Part shown: positions 23,470 through 34,545 of the stretch, piece by piece
Position numbering within the stretch: the stretch's first letter is position 1
Layout: every line of letters starts with the position of its first letter
Assembly (NCBI GenBank): GCA_035236585.1
Contig: CP141127.1
Location: 45,956,001 to 46,020,000 of the forward strand
DNA from: Warburgia ugandensis
Lineage: Eukaryota > Streptophyta > Magnoliopsida > Canellales > Canellaceae
DNA: 64,000 nucleotides
Direction of reading: 5' to 3'
The notes under the pieces: model-generated
Database searches by the model: none
Told to the model about the DNA's origin: nothing
The model's input: the letters and a program-made list of their open reading frames with translations, nothing else
Made by a program: the position numbers and the translations under genes

Positions 23470-24170
23470 GGAATATGGATGGGCCTTGATGTTCTTGGCC
23501 CAACATCAGTTCTTACTGGGTAGGCCCGTAGCCGATCTAAAGCCTAGTTCTTTTCTTCAATTTTATGGGCTAGATCCATAAGCCCAGAGAGGGTTTTGGG
23601 CCTGAACACCTTAACTTCAGCTTGGATCTCTTCTTTCAGCCCGTTCACGAAGACCCCCATGAGGAGCTCGTCGGGTAGGTCTACCAGAGGACCCAACAAG
23701 AGCTGGAAGCTTAGGCGATAATTGGCAACCGTGCCATCTTGTCGGAGAGCGAGGAGGCCCTTGTAGTCATCATCAGTGTGTAATGGTCGAAATCGCCTGA
23801 GAAGGGTTTCAGCTGTCTAGAACATCGTCCCCGACGTGAAGAGTGGTAGATCGAGTTTTTGGGGACGAGTTTCAGCTACTGGAAACTTTTGCAGTCCCGG
23901 CCAACTTTGGTCTCCACCATGCGAATATTCACCTATCCCTATTACTCTTGTCTTTCCTCCTGCTTCTCGGCGAGGTGGTATGCTTGCAGTGCCCATCCTC
24001 TGATGCATCCAGTTCCTTATCTCCAGCAGATACTCCCCCATGGCGGTGACCTTATCTTGCATCCGCCCCAAATCCCCCTTTAGGATGCTAGACTCCATTC
24101 GCATACCCTTCATCTTTGCCTCCATAGTCCCAGTTCCCCCTAATTCGAGTTCCAAACCTATCCCAAGATA
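23470..24170 (-). pseudogene. R2 gag N-terminal part
   Basis: On the minus strand, coding begins near 24170 with a coiled-coil-like N terminus (MEAKMKGMRMESSILKGDLG, then MGEYLLEIRNWMHQRM). It reaches KLDLPLFTSGTMF with a stop near 23820. Gag continues in another frame with ETLLRRFRPLHTDDDYKGLL, VANYRLSFQLLLGPLVDLPD and LMDLAHKIEEKN. Compared with R1, the capsid segment between LPLF and LLRRF is deleted. Confidence 0.75.
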
Positions 24171-24175
24171 ACCTC

Positions 24176-24187
24176 GCTCTGATACCA
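24176..24187 (-). other. Primer-binding site of R2
   Basis: On the minus strand this is TGGTATCAGAGC, a perfect copy of the common plant initiator-Met PBS, directly after the 5' LTR. Confidence 0.92.
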
Positions 24188-24188
24188 T

Positions 24189-24730
24189 TAGGCCTATAGG
24201 TTCAATGGTTATAAGGAAAATGATTCCATTGGGAAAGGAACTCTGTTGATTACTGTATAACGTGATTACATAGGAATTCAAGGCAACAATTGTAATGGTT
24301 CTGTTGAAATGTAAAGTAACTAGGAAGTAAGGAATTGCAGTCCCTCCTCTACACTTCCATTCCTCCCCCTGCCTTCTCCCTTTTATCTTCCCTATCTTCC
24401 TAAATCTGTAGCAGATTGGATACCTATAACAGATTGGATACTAACTGCATATTTTCCTAACCAACTGATTATACCTATATATCCTAACCAACTGATTACA
24501 TCACTATTGCTTATTTGGTATATCCTAACCAACTGATTGCATCTCTTTCCTAGCTGAATTGTAACCACCTGATCCTCCTTCAACTGATTGGAAATTCATC
24601 TCTCAACAGGCCTGTGTGACAACTCTGCATCCCATGTAACTGCCTGGCCTGAAGACCACTTCTCTTGGCATATATCCGCCCAATATGTCCCCATCCTTGT
24701 TGCCTTCTATGCCCAATACTGTCCCTGTCA
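24189..24730 (-). repeat. 5' LTR of R2
   Basis: On the plus strand it reads TAGGCCTATAGG ... CTGTCCCTGTCA. The right edge is fixed by the target duplication gtctc at 24731. The inner edge is fixed by the PBS. Confidence 0.9.
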
Positions 24731-25252
24731 GTCTCCTCTTTACTATCCTATATTATGTAGATTTTGATCTTATTCTATCCCATATTCACTCTTCTAATTT
24801 TTAGAAATTCTCATAATCCTAACCCTTCATCTTATTGTACTCCATATCATAATCTTACTTCATTCTATGTTGACTTTCCAGATTTTCAAGGATTCTAAGA
24901 ATTCCTATCTAGTATGCTATATACACTTGCCTAGATTAATCTAGTTTTTTTTCTCAGGGATTTAAATTAGGGGGAAACATCCATTTTTTGAGATTCATTG
25001 TATCTGGACTTCCCTTGGTGTGTGGACAAAAAAAGACAGTTTGTTTGCTATCACAAAGACTTGAACCTTAGGCCAAAGGCATATAATTTCACTCTTATAA
25101 GTAGTTAAGCTAACTTGCTTTTGTTGTTAATTTTTTACAAAAATAAATATTTACTTTATAGTCTACCCTAAAAAGAAAAAAAATCATTATCAAAATTTCA
25201 ATGTAGCTCTATGAACAACGTGGGACCTCTGCCTCATTTCACTTTGTGCTTC

Positions 25253-25606
25253 CTAGGTGACTTTTTTAGTTGAGTGATGTTGTCGCAAGATGTTGACTAT
25301 TGAATTAGCCTTAGAATCTTTTCTTTTCGGTCCAAAAGTCTGCATTGGCTTGGCCTCAAAGGTCAAATTGGGTTGCAATTTTGCTAGTACTTGTTTAAGT
25401 AGGTGGGTAGGATCGGGAATATATTTCTTTAACATTGAAATGTGAAACACATTGTGAACCTTCGATAGTGGTGGTGGTAATGCGATTCGGTGTACAACTT
25501 GTCCAATTCTCTTCAAGATCTCTGTGGACCTACAAATTGCGAACTTAGCTTCCCCTTGGTTCCAAGCCTTTGCCTGATGCATCACTAAAATCCATAAAAA
25601 CTCCAC
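25253..25606 (-). pseudogene. Element E integrase C-terminal remnant
   Basis: A 117-codon open piece contains EILKRIGQVVHRIALPP, then SKVHNVFHISMLKKYIPDPT. This is the typical post-catalytic region of Tekay-type integrase that precedes the chromodomain area. The HHCC and DDE core are absent. The open-frame start has no meaning as a gene start. Confidence 0.8.
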
Positions 25607-25792
25607 TACGTGAAGGTAAAATGAGTAATGATACAGTGGTTAGCTTTCTCTACCTTTAACTTTATTGGGTCCACTACAACACTATTTTTTGAAATGATGT
25701 GACCCAGAAGTAGACTTCCTCCAACCTCATTTCACAGTTGTTGTTTTTAACATTTAATTTGTGTGTTCTAGGTGTATTCAACGCTATACGCA

Positions 25793-25868
25793 AGTGTTCC
25801 TAATGCTCTCTTGGACTCGTGGTACAGACCAGTGTTCCTAATGCTCTCTTGGACTCGTGGTACAGACC
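25793..25868. repeat. Perfect 38-bp tandem duplication
   Basis: The unit AGTGTTCCTAATGCTCTC... at 25793-25830 is repeated exactly at 25831-25868, ending TACAGACC each time. It lies in the deleted RT-integrase gap of element E. With no differences between copies it is probably young. Confidence 0.9.
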
Positions 25869-25889
25869 AGGATGTAGTCTGTAAACATG

Positions 25890-26480
25890 ATGGCAAATTT
25901 ATTACGGAATGGTTTGAACATCTAGTTCATGAAATCTATGAATGCAATAGGAGTAATGATCAATCCAAATGACATTACTTGAAATTACATAGAGTTCACA
26001 TTTGGCTGGAAATGCCATCCTTGGAAATATTTTTTTCCACAAATCCTCAACTGATGATACTCGAATGTCCAATTGATCTTTGAAAAGACCATGGCTGCTT
26101 GAAGATGTTCCAATAGGTCATTAATTTGGGATAGTGGATACTTATTGTTCACTATGACCCCTCCTAAGCATCTAATATTCTATGCAATGCTCCATTAACT
26201 CATCCTTCTTTTGATGAAGAAGATTGGTGCTCTCTAGAGCAAGCAATATATCTAATAAGTCCTTTATCTAGTTTTTACAACTAATTTTCCAACTAATTCA
26301 GCTCTATTAAGACCATGTTGTAAAGTACTTTGGAGATAAGAGTTGTTGCCACAGGTCTAGTTCAATAGTGCAGTCCATTTCGATTTTAGTTGGTAACCTT
26401 GGTAACTCCTTTGCAAATGCATCTAGAAATTCCTGAACTACCACCATGTGCTCCAAATTAGGCTTATTAATCCCTACAAC
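25890..26480 (-). pseudogene. Element E reverse transcriptase remnant
   Basis: On the minus strand, short broken frames give VVVQEFLDAFAKELPRLPTK near 26440 (the pre-RT linker of Tekay elements), LLDKGYIRYIACSREHQ near 26230, VNNKYPLSQINDLLEHLQAA near 26130 and FSKINWTFEYHQLRI after it. The catalytic YxDD region is missing, since only ~280 bp separate this from the integrase end. Confidence 0.7.
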
Positions 26481-27029
26481 TTAAACTTTTTCATATTCGA
26501 TTGTCACCTCAATGCTTTGAAAATGCCACCCAAAACTTCTTAAGAATACAAAATACTTCTAGCTTAGAACAATTTGTACGGCCAAGTTTCATTTATCTAA
26601 CAATAATAACCACAATTACTAGAATTTACTTCGAACATTGATCCAAGTGTTTGCAACCCTTGTTTTATAAATAATCATCAAGCTAAAAAACATTGATTAT
26701 TTAAATGTATGTCTTTGTTCTTTAGTCATCGAAAATTTAATTATTCATTACCCTTATTATTCAATATCCTCTAAGCACAATTAGTTTCATCTTATGTCTT
26801 TTCTCTTGCAATATAATTTCTACTCTTCATACATTTCATTCGATACTTTCAAATAAATTTCCTTGATCAGATACTTCCATTCAGCAGCATTAAAACCTTC
26901 TGATGTCCACATTTCAAATCAATCAACTTATTCACAATATGTAATTTTTGATACTATAGTTCTCTATCGTAGGAACTGACTCACCATCTTGATTAAATAA
27001 AAAAAGGCAGCTTAGTGCATGAAGCTCCT

Positions 27030-30000
27030 GCATATGATCATCATCATCGTTAAGATCTTATCTCAATTAGGGGTTGGTCACATGAATCTTGTTCCTCATC
27101 CCCCTCTAGTAAGTGTTATGGCTTCGTTTAGTCCCAAAGTTTTTAAATCTTTTCTCACCACTTCTATCCATGTTCTTTTGGGCCTTCCCCTTCCTCTTTG
27201 AGAACCTTCGACTTGATCGCCTCTCCCTTTCTAATTGGTGTCCTTTTTGGTCTACATTGAACATGTCTAAACTATCTAAGTCTAATCTCCCTCATTTTGT
27301 TACCTATTGGGGTTGCTCCTAAGTTTCCTTTAATGTTTTCATTTTTAATTCTATCCTTTCTTGTCTTGCTACTCATCCAACTCAACATCAGCATTTCGAC
27401 GACACTCATCCTATGTACATGTTGTTCCTTAATTGCCCAACACTCTGATCCATATGGCATGGCCAGCCTTATAACCATCCTATAGAATTTTTCTTTCAGT
27501 TTGAGTGGTACCCTCCGATCACACAAAACTCTAGAGGAGCATATCCATTTGTTCCAACCCGCTTGGATTCTTTGGGTAACCTCCCTCTCAATCTCTTCAC
27601 TTATGAATTATCGATCCCAAGTATCGAAAGTGTTCCTTTAGGTGGATTTCTTGGTTATCAATCTTTAACAATAGTTTACTCCTGCTCCTCTCCTTGCGAA
27701 AATTGCATTTTATATACTCTGTCTTAGTTCGACTAATTTTAAATTCTTTATATTCTAATGCATCTCTCCATAACTCTAGCTTTGTGTTTATGCTCTTCCT
27801 TGTCTCATTAATCAAAACTATATCATTTGCAAATAACATGCACAATGGAATCTCCTCTTGCATATTTTTTGTTAACTTATCTATAACCAATGTGAAAAGC
27901 TACGAGCTCAATGTCGATCCTTGGTGTAATCCTATAGTGATAAGAAAATCACTGATCTCTCTGCTAGCGGTCCTAAGTTTGTTACTGTTGCCTCATACGT
28001 ATCCTTAATTATGCTTTTATACCCTCATGAAGCCCCTTTCTCACCCAACACCCACCATATTAACTCTCTAGGGACCTTATAATAAGCTTTTTCTAAGTCA
28101 ATAAAGACCATGTGTAGTTTCTTCCTTATCTCCTTATATTTCTCTATCAATTGTCAAGCAAAAAGATAGCTACCATGGTAGACTCCCAAGTATGAAACCA
28201 AACTGGTTTTTCGAACACTTATCTCATGTTGTAATCATTTCTCCATCTCTCTTTCAAAAAGTTTCATGGTATTATTGCAAATTTGTCTCCTTTATTCTTG
28301 TAAATTGATATAATAGAGCTCTTCCTCTATTCATCTAGCATTTCGTTTTATTTTACAATCTTGTTAAACAATTTTGTCAACCAAACTTCCTAGTATCTCC
28401 CATATACTTCCAAACCTCTATTGGTATACTGTCAAGCCCCAGATTCTTTGCTGATTTCATCTTTTTCAAGGTCTCTTTCACTTCGAGTATTCTAATCCTA
28501 TGGTCATATATATAATGTCCAATGTTATTTGGGTTTACTGTACTTCCAATCCCTATATTTTCAAGGTAATTGTCATTTAGCAGTTTTTGAAAGTAACTTT
28601 CTCATCTTTGTTTGATCTCATCAACTTTGACTAGTATCCTTTAGTCATCACTTCTAATGTGGTTTAAGTCCTTACTCTTACTTTTGCGAGTTCAAACACA
28701 TCTTTCTCACATTTTCTTGATCCTAATATGTGATGGGATCATCATATGCCTTGAGTTTAACCTCACTTACTACTCTCTTACCAACCTTTTTAACCTTCTT
28801 ATATTGCAGAAGGTTTTTGTTATTTTTAGTCCTTTGACATGCTTTAAAACATAGACATTTCTCTTTAATAACTTTTTGCACTTTTTGACTACACCACAAA
28901 GTTTTATTTGTTGGTTACCTATTACCTTTAGATACTCTTAGGACATCTTTTGCCACTTTCTTAATGGACATGGTCGTATTAGTCCACTTGGTTTTTACTT
29001 TTGTTTCATAGTTCCAGTTTCCTTCTACTAGCAATTTGTTTGTAAATCATGTCATCTTTTCTCCTTTTAAGTTCCACTAGTTAGTTTTTGGACACCTATT
29101 AAGTTCATTTCTTTTCTTTCATACTTTAACGTAGATATTCAAAATCATTAATCTATGTTGTGAGGTTAGACTCTCACTGGGTATTACCTTACAATCCTTA
29201 CACATTGTTCTTTCGGCATTCCTGAGTAGGAAAAAGTCTATTTAGCTTTTATATGGTCCACTTTTAAAGGTTAGTAAGTGTTCATCCCTCTTCTTAAATT
29301 ATGTGTTTGCTATACTTAGGTTATATGCTAATGCAAAATTGAGTATAGCTTCTCCCATCTCATTTCTTTTTCCAATATCGTACCCCCCATGTACCCTATC
29401 GTATCCTTCTTTTTCTTTTCCTACATGACCATTAAAATTTGCACATATAAATGTTCCCTGTGTTGGGAATGTCTTGTATGACTCCCCCATATCTTCCCAG
29501 AACTGTCTCTTGATTCTATCTTCTAACCCTTCTTGTGGTGTGTATGCACTAATGTCATTTATGATCTTCTTTCCTAGAGCAAGTTTTATTAGTACAATTC
29601 TATCTTTGGTTCTTTTAACGTCTATAACTTCATCATTTAATTATTTATCTACCACTATCTCTACAGCATTTTTATTATTGTCCTTTCCTGCGTACCAGAG
29701 CTTATACTCATCAATTTCTCTAGTTTTAGCCCCTTCCCACTTGGTTTCTCGGATACAAGTGATGTTGACACTCCTACGTTTCATTTATCCACTAACTCTA
29801 GACTCTTACATATCAATGTGCCTATATCCTATGTAGCAATATGAATTTTATTCTCTTAACTTAGCCTATTTACTCACTCACTTCTCGAACAATGCGGGAA
29901 CCCATACATACTTTCCACTGCACCTGGGTTTTGATGTAGCGCAGTGCTTCTGAGCGAACGCTCTAGCAGTCCTTGCCTATTTTCTACTGCACCCAGGATC

Positions 30001-30230
30001 TGATGCAGCATGTCGCTTTCGAGTGAATATCCTAACAGCCCTTGTTCATTTCTACCGCATCTGGGATTTGATGTAGTGTCTCGCTTAGGAGGAATGCCTT
30101 AGCCTAAGCGAATGTCATAAATCGATTCATGCATGGGGTTTGCCATGGGTTTCCTTGCTAGTTGTCACATGACACAAAACCATCCTTTAATTGAGGTTGG
30201 GACTGGCTGCGATGAAACCATATAGAACTA
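27030..30230 (-). mobile_element. RTE-clade LINE, near full length, decayed
   Basis: On the minus strand, from right to left: a 5' region with three ~69-bp tandem monomers (29912-30115), an apurinic endonuclease piece (GTFICANFNGHVGKEKEGYD and GYDIGKRNEMGEAILNFALA, 29490-29299), and decayed sequence. Then come the RT palm with LCMLFANDIVLINETRKSIN (27597-27890; the FADD box has become FAND) and the RT C-terminal domain (KEKFYRMVIRLAMPYGSECW, then SVVEMLMLSWM, 27526-27272). The 3' end at about 27036 carries a (GAT)n-like tail, as is usual for RTE elements. It lies inside element E between protease and RT. The 5' end is approximate and no target duplication was identified. The 36-nt AGGCAGCTTAGTGCATGAAG segment at about 27004-27033 resembles a sequence common next to plant RTE elements. 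Confidence 0.8.
29912..30115 (-). repeat. Three ~69-bp tandem monomers at the 5' end of the RTE LINE
   Basis: On the plus strand each unit begins TTCCACTGCACCTGGG or a variant (29912, 29981, 30049) and continues TTTGATGTAGCGC..., GAGCGAA... and CAGTCCTTG. Unit 3 is incomplete. Their place just before the endonuclease suggests 5' leader monomers. Confidence 0.7.
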
Positions 30231-30688
30231 AAACCACACAAGCGATGTATGATCTAAAATCAAGTTAACGTCATAGATCAAATACTTCATCTATAGTGGC
30301 CTTGAAGTTTTCTAATGTCAAGTTTCTACTGACTTTCTATAATACCACAAAATTATTAGTAAAAAGTATTTACTGCATATTCAAACTAATGGTCTAATTC
30401 TCTTAATCTCTATTAGACTCATTTAGTGTAATCATTTTCTGATCCCTTTTTAGATAGGTGTTGTAGAATGACAGTTATGCTTTCTAGAGTTCTCTTTACT
30501 TTGTATAAGTTAAAGCTAGACTCTCAGGAGGTTACTATGTCAACATGCCTGCTATTAATTGGAGATAATATTTAGATGGAAGTAATTGAGTTAAATTCTC
30601 CAAAATTGCCACTTCAATAGATTTGTCCTATGTCAGAGTTATCAACTAGAGACACTATTTGTATAATCTTATATTCTAGTTCTTTACT

Positions 30689-30940
30689 CTAAGAACCACA
30701 TTGATCGCATGAAAGTGCCTTTTTCTTTATAGAGTCAATCACTACCCCATGGTCTGCTAGCCAATCCATGTCCAAGATAATATCGAAGTTTGTCATGCTT
30801 AAGAAGATCAGGTCAGCACTAAGTTCTTGGTCTGACACATGGATAGGCACATCTTGTAGAAATTCGTGTGCCATTGCTAGTTCTCCTACTATGATACTAA
30901 CCTCTAAATAGATACCTATTTTATGTGTAGTCCAGTCCAT
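30689..30940 (-). pseudogene. Element E retropepsin remnant
   Basis: An 83-codon open piece carries the C-terminal half of a gypsy aspartic protease, recognisable by the ADLIFLSMTNFDIILDMDWL stretch (the usual form has LxxxDFDVILGMDWL) and by HGVVIDSIKKK. The DSG active site upstream was not found intact. It has no independent function. It is the pol start of element E. Confidence 0.75.
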
Positions 30941-31099
30941 ACATGATACAAGGTGGTAAGATATTTATAAAATGGGTGGAAATAGGGTCACATGGTACTA
31001 GCAATTTAACAGAAATTAAGAGAGTACCTCTCACAACTGCACTTGGGCTACGAGTCTGCTCTAACGATGATGCAGGGACTCTTTCTGGACTGGTTCTTG

Positions 31100-31350
31100 T
31101 TGAGGCTGTTTGTCCTTCTTCCTCTTTGGGCAATTACGGAGGAAATGACCTTTTTTTACCATAAGAGAAACAGTGTTGCTGTTAAATATAGCTAGGATTG
31201 TTTGGATGAAATTTATGGCAGACTAGGCACTAAGCATGATTATTTTCTTTCTTCCATTTTGTGCAGTCATGGAAGAAGTGTCCTGTCTACTACACTTGAA
31301 ACAACTCTTCTCCTGATGATTAAAAGGTTCACACGGGTGATATCCCCTGC
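31100..31350 (-). pseudogene. Element E gag C terminus with zinc-knuckle remnants
   Basis: On the minus strand, broken frames encode SCFKCSRQ near 31290 and, further on, KKGHFLRNCPKRKKD near 31140. These are relics of the CCHC knuckles of gypsy nucleocapsid. They lie just upstream of the protease remnant, as expected for gag-pol order. Confidence 0.65.
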
Positions 31351-31630
31351 AAGTGGTGCACTGATTTCGACCATTTATCCTTCTCCTAGAGTCTGCAGTT
31401 GTCTCTCTATGTATTATAGAAGGAGCTCTATGTCCTCCCTTACATTATTTCTCTAAGTTCTAGTAAGCAAATGTTCCTTAGTTCTGTGTTTCTTTGACGT
31501 ATCTATTTGTTAAACAACAATTAATCCTAATAAACTTTTCTACCTATTTTGACTAGTGAACCTATGACTAGTTCTCTTATTGTTGACTCTTATGGTTTCT
31601 AGTTGTTTGGTTGTGAGCAGTATAAATTGT

Positions 31631-31642
31631 GCACTGATACCA
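31631..31642 (-). other. Primer-binding site of element E (initiator tRNA-Met type)
   Basis: Read on the minus strand this is TGGTATCAGTGC, two bases after the LTR end. It differs at one base from the common plant PBS TGGTATCAGAGC. It fixes the minus-strand orientation of E and the inner boundary of its 5' LTR. Confidence 0.85.
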
Positions 31643-33084
31643 ACAGTGGGGACTTAAAATTTTTGAAATAAGATACCTCGAGGACTTTTTATTGAAAACA
31701 TTTTGAAACGAGTATTGTATATTACTAATTTGAAAACCACCCTTCCATCTTGGTGTTACTTTTTAAAACTTCACATATAGAAATAAGAATATCACAAGAT
31801 CATATTCACCACCTGGAGTACTGATCACAGCCCAAACGACTAAAATCAAGAATAAATTTGTACAATAAAAGTTCTCTATCTTATTACATGCAAATCAAAG
31901 GCATTTAAAGTAACAACTAAACAAATGCTAAAACTGCTTTTAGTCCTCTTCATACCTTCAAAAGCAAGCCTTCACAATCCTCCTCACCCTATCTTGTCTA
32001 TTTCCCAGAAGCTTCACCTGAAAATGTTGGTGGGGGTGAGTATGATGATACAGTAGGAAAATGCCTTAACCAGTTATTTGAAAACTATGGCAATCATAGA
32101 TGTGTAAGGTAAGCAATTCAGTCGATTAATTACTTGATATCAAAGTCTCATAGTTTCCAAATCATTTTAAAAATCTTGTAGACTATAGATGTTCAAAACA
32201 TCTGAAATTATATCATATCCTATCCTGTCATATCACTAAGTGACAACGTCTTGCCACATGCCTAAATAGGCTGTGGTCAATATCCTCAAAGATGGCATGT
32301 CAGTCCATGTCCTATGACTATATGGTATACTATGCATGTAGAGAACTAGTGTCCCGCTGCGCTCGGCCGTAGATACCTCACGAACTACACTAGTCCTTTT
32401 GGGGGCACTCGATTTATTTGAGAGTGGTCTCTCAATGATACATAAAAGTCCCTATGGGTCTTACAAATCTCCTTAGTGTATGCTCAACTCTCACGAGTCA
32501 TCTATATATATTTTCACAGACAAGTCCCTATATCAGAGGGGTCTTACAAATTGCCTCAGTATAGACTCAACTCTCGTGAGTCACCTGTTTTTTAAACACT
32601 TATAGGCATTAACACACAGGCGTTACGTATTAGTGTCCTTGTAAGCTCAAAATCATATACAGTTAAAAACTAACTGGCATGTATGACCCTTCCTGTAAAC
32701 TCAAAATCAAAACTTGCCATCATGTCTGTTTGTAATGCAAAAGCCTTGAATCTGTACTATAAATCAGTACTTATTTAATTGTTTTGCACATGCACAAAAT
32801 ATCATTTTCAGTATAACATTTCTTATTGCTCACAGAATTCATATGGAATCACGGGTTTACGTCCCACAATGCATCATGCAAAATGATTTACAAAACTATA
32901 ATTTTACTTGTGTATTTCATGTCTCATTTCGAATAGCATAAATTATCAAGTAATATATTCCAGTCTTAATACACGTGCATGGTGGATATCAATTCAAAAC
33001 TATTCGCACATGTATATGTATATCCATGATTCAAAATTTCCAAAATCATTTGATATCAAATCCATCATGTTCCTGTGTGCCTGG

Positions 33085-33910
33085 ACATTGCCGGGTACTA
33101 TGGTCTATGCCATGTGCAGTGCTTATTGCTGTGTGCAATGTGGCCTGTGCCCGTGTGTTGTGCACTGTGCCTATGTGCTATGCACATGCCCCTTCACTGG
33201 TCTGTGCCCATATACTGTGCGTGTGCCAAGTACTAGGTGAACTGGTCTGTGGCTATGTATTATGTGCAGTGCCTGTGCGTTATGTGCATGCCCAGTTGTA
33301 TGTGAACTGGTCTGTACCTGTGTGTTGTGCCAAGTGCCTGTATGTTGTGCGCATGCCTAGTGCTATGTGAAATGGTCTGTTCATGTATACTGTGCACTGT
33401 GTGCTGTGCCTGTGTGCATGCCTAGTGCTATGTGCACTGGTCTGTGCCTGAATGCTATGTGCACTAGTCTGCACCTGTGTGCTTTGTGCAGTGTCTGTGC
33501 ACCATGCACATACCCAATGCTATTTGCACTAGTTTGCCTATGTGCTGAGTTCATTGCCTTTGCTCTGTGCGCATGCCCAGTGCTATGTACACTTGTCTAT
33601 GTACTGTGCGTGGTGAATTATGCTTGTGCACATGCCCAATGCCATGTGCACTGGTCTGTAACTGTGTATTGTGCGCATTTGCTACATGCAGTGCACTGTT
33701 CCTAGGGACATGCACACTATGTCCAGTGCCTAATGTGCATGCCTGTGCAGTGCCCACTATGGCCAGTTCCTGTGCGCCATGCCCAGTGCCTTGTGCACAA
33801 TGGCTTGTGTTTGTGAATGGTGCCCAGTGCCATGTGTGTGAAGTGTGCAGTGCCATGTGCATTGTGGCCTGTGCTCATGCTCTATGTGCAGCGCGTAATG
33901 CTTATGTGCT
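33085..33910. repeat. GC-rich degenerate minisatellite in the 5' LTR of E
   Basis: This is the counterpart of 20200-20910, with the same words (CACTGGTCTGTG, TGCATGCCCAGTGC). The number and order of units differ from the partner LTR, so the array has changed since insertion. Open frames across it are not genes. Confidence 0.88.
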
Positions 33911-34267
33911 GTCCTATTCCATGATTAGATCTATGTAAAACAGTATCATACCATGCTTGGATCTATGTTAACCATAAATCATCCATGCTTAAATCCATAA
34001 CAAAACTGAGATCAACATATGCTTAAATCTATAACTAAAACTGTGATTCATCCATGTTATAATAAAACGAAATCATAGCATGCTAGATCTTCAATAAAAC
34101 AGAATCAAAACATGCTATAATTGATGCCCAAATATCACAAATCAAAACACCCTTTTTTTTCAAATAAAAACCATAACAAATCTGACATAAATTGAAAGCT
34201 ATACTCTTAATAAATTATGCAAACCTTTCAGTGAGACAAAACTAATCCATGATGCACAAAATCATGA

Positions 34268-34545
34268 AGAACCATGTGCATGTAGCATGAGCATAATCAT
34301 TCATTCTTCAAAAATAAACTTGAATGAGTTCACATTTTGAAAATAGACCAGTTTAGGGAAATTCCTACTACCTTGTTGCTGAAGACCATTCTTCTATACC
34401 TCGTTGCACATGTAACATGAGCATAATCATTCATTCTTCAAAAACAAACATGGATCAAAACATTGCAATGAGTTCACATTTTGAAAATAAACCAGTTTAG
34501 GGGAATTCCTACTCCTACCTCATTGCTGAAAACCATTCTTCTAGT
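34268..34545. repeat. Tandem duplication of ~135 bp in the 5' LTR of E only
   Basis: Two copies share AGCATAATCATTCATTCTTC, GAGTTCACATTTTGAAAAT, CAGTTTAGGG and AAACCATTCTTCTA-like words. The partner LTR has a single copy at about 21180-21310, so the duplication arose after insertion. Confidence 0.8.

Larger units (their letters stand above)
21688..24730 (-). mobile_element. Internally deleted Reina-like element R2
   Basis: This 3.04-kb element on the minus strand has ~545-bp LTRs and a perfect target duplication gtctc (21683-21687 and 24731-24735). Its LTR begins TGACAGGGACAG. The 5' LTR (24189-24730) is followed by PBS TGGTATCAGAGC. The 3' LTR (21688-22232) is preceded by an almost pure G tract, seen as ACTCCCCCCCCCCCCCA at about 22235-22250 on the plus strand. 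The internal region is only 1.9 kb and retains parts of gag, the end of protease and part of RNase H. RT, integrase and chromodomain are missing, so it could only have moved with enzymes supplied by a relative. LTRs are highly similar. It is inserted in the 3' LTR of E. Confidence 0.92.
13336..25154 (-). repeat. 3' LTR of element E, interrupted by R1 and R2
   Basis: This is the partner of 31645-35168. Subtracting R1, R2 and their target duplications leaves about 3.45 kb, agreeing with the other LTR. Homology at the right side stops at about 25154 (AATAAATATTTAC), so the last ~14 bp and the polypurine tract next to it seem to be lost or altered. Confidence 0.82.

Noticed and set aside
32975-33938. 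Further Cys-rich open frames
   Set aside because: Same minisatellite in the partner LTR, with no independent support.
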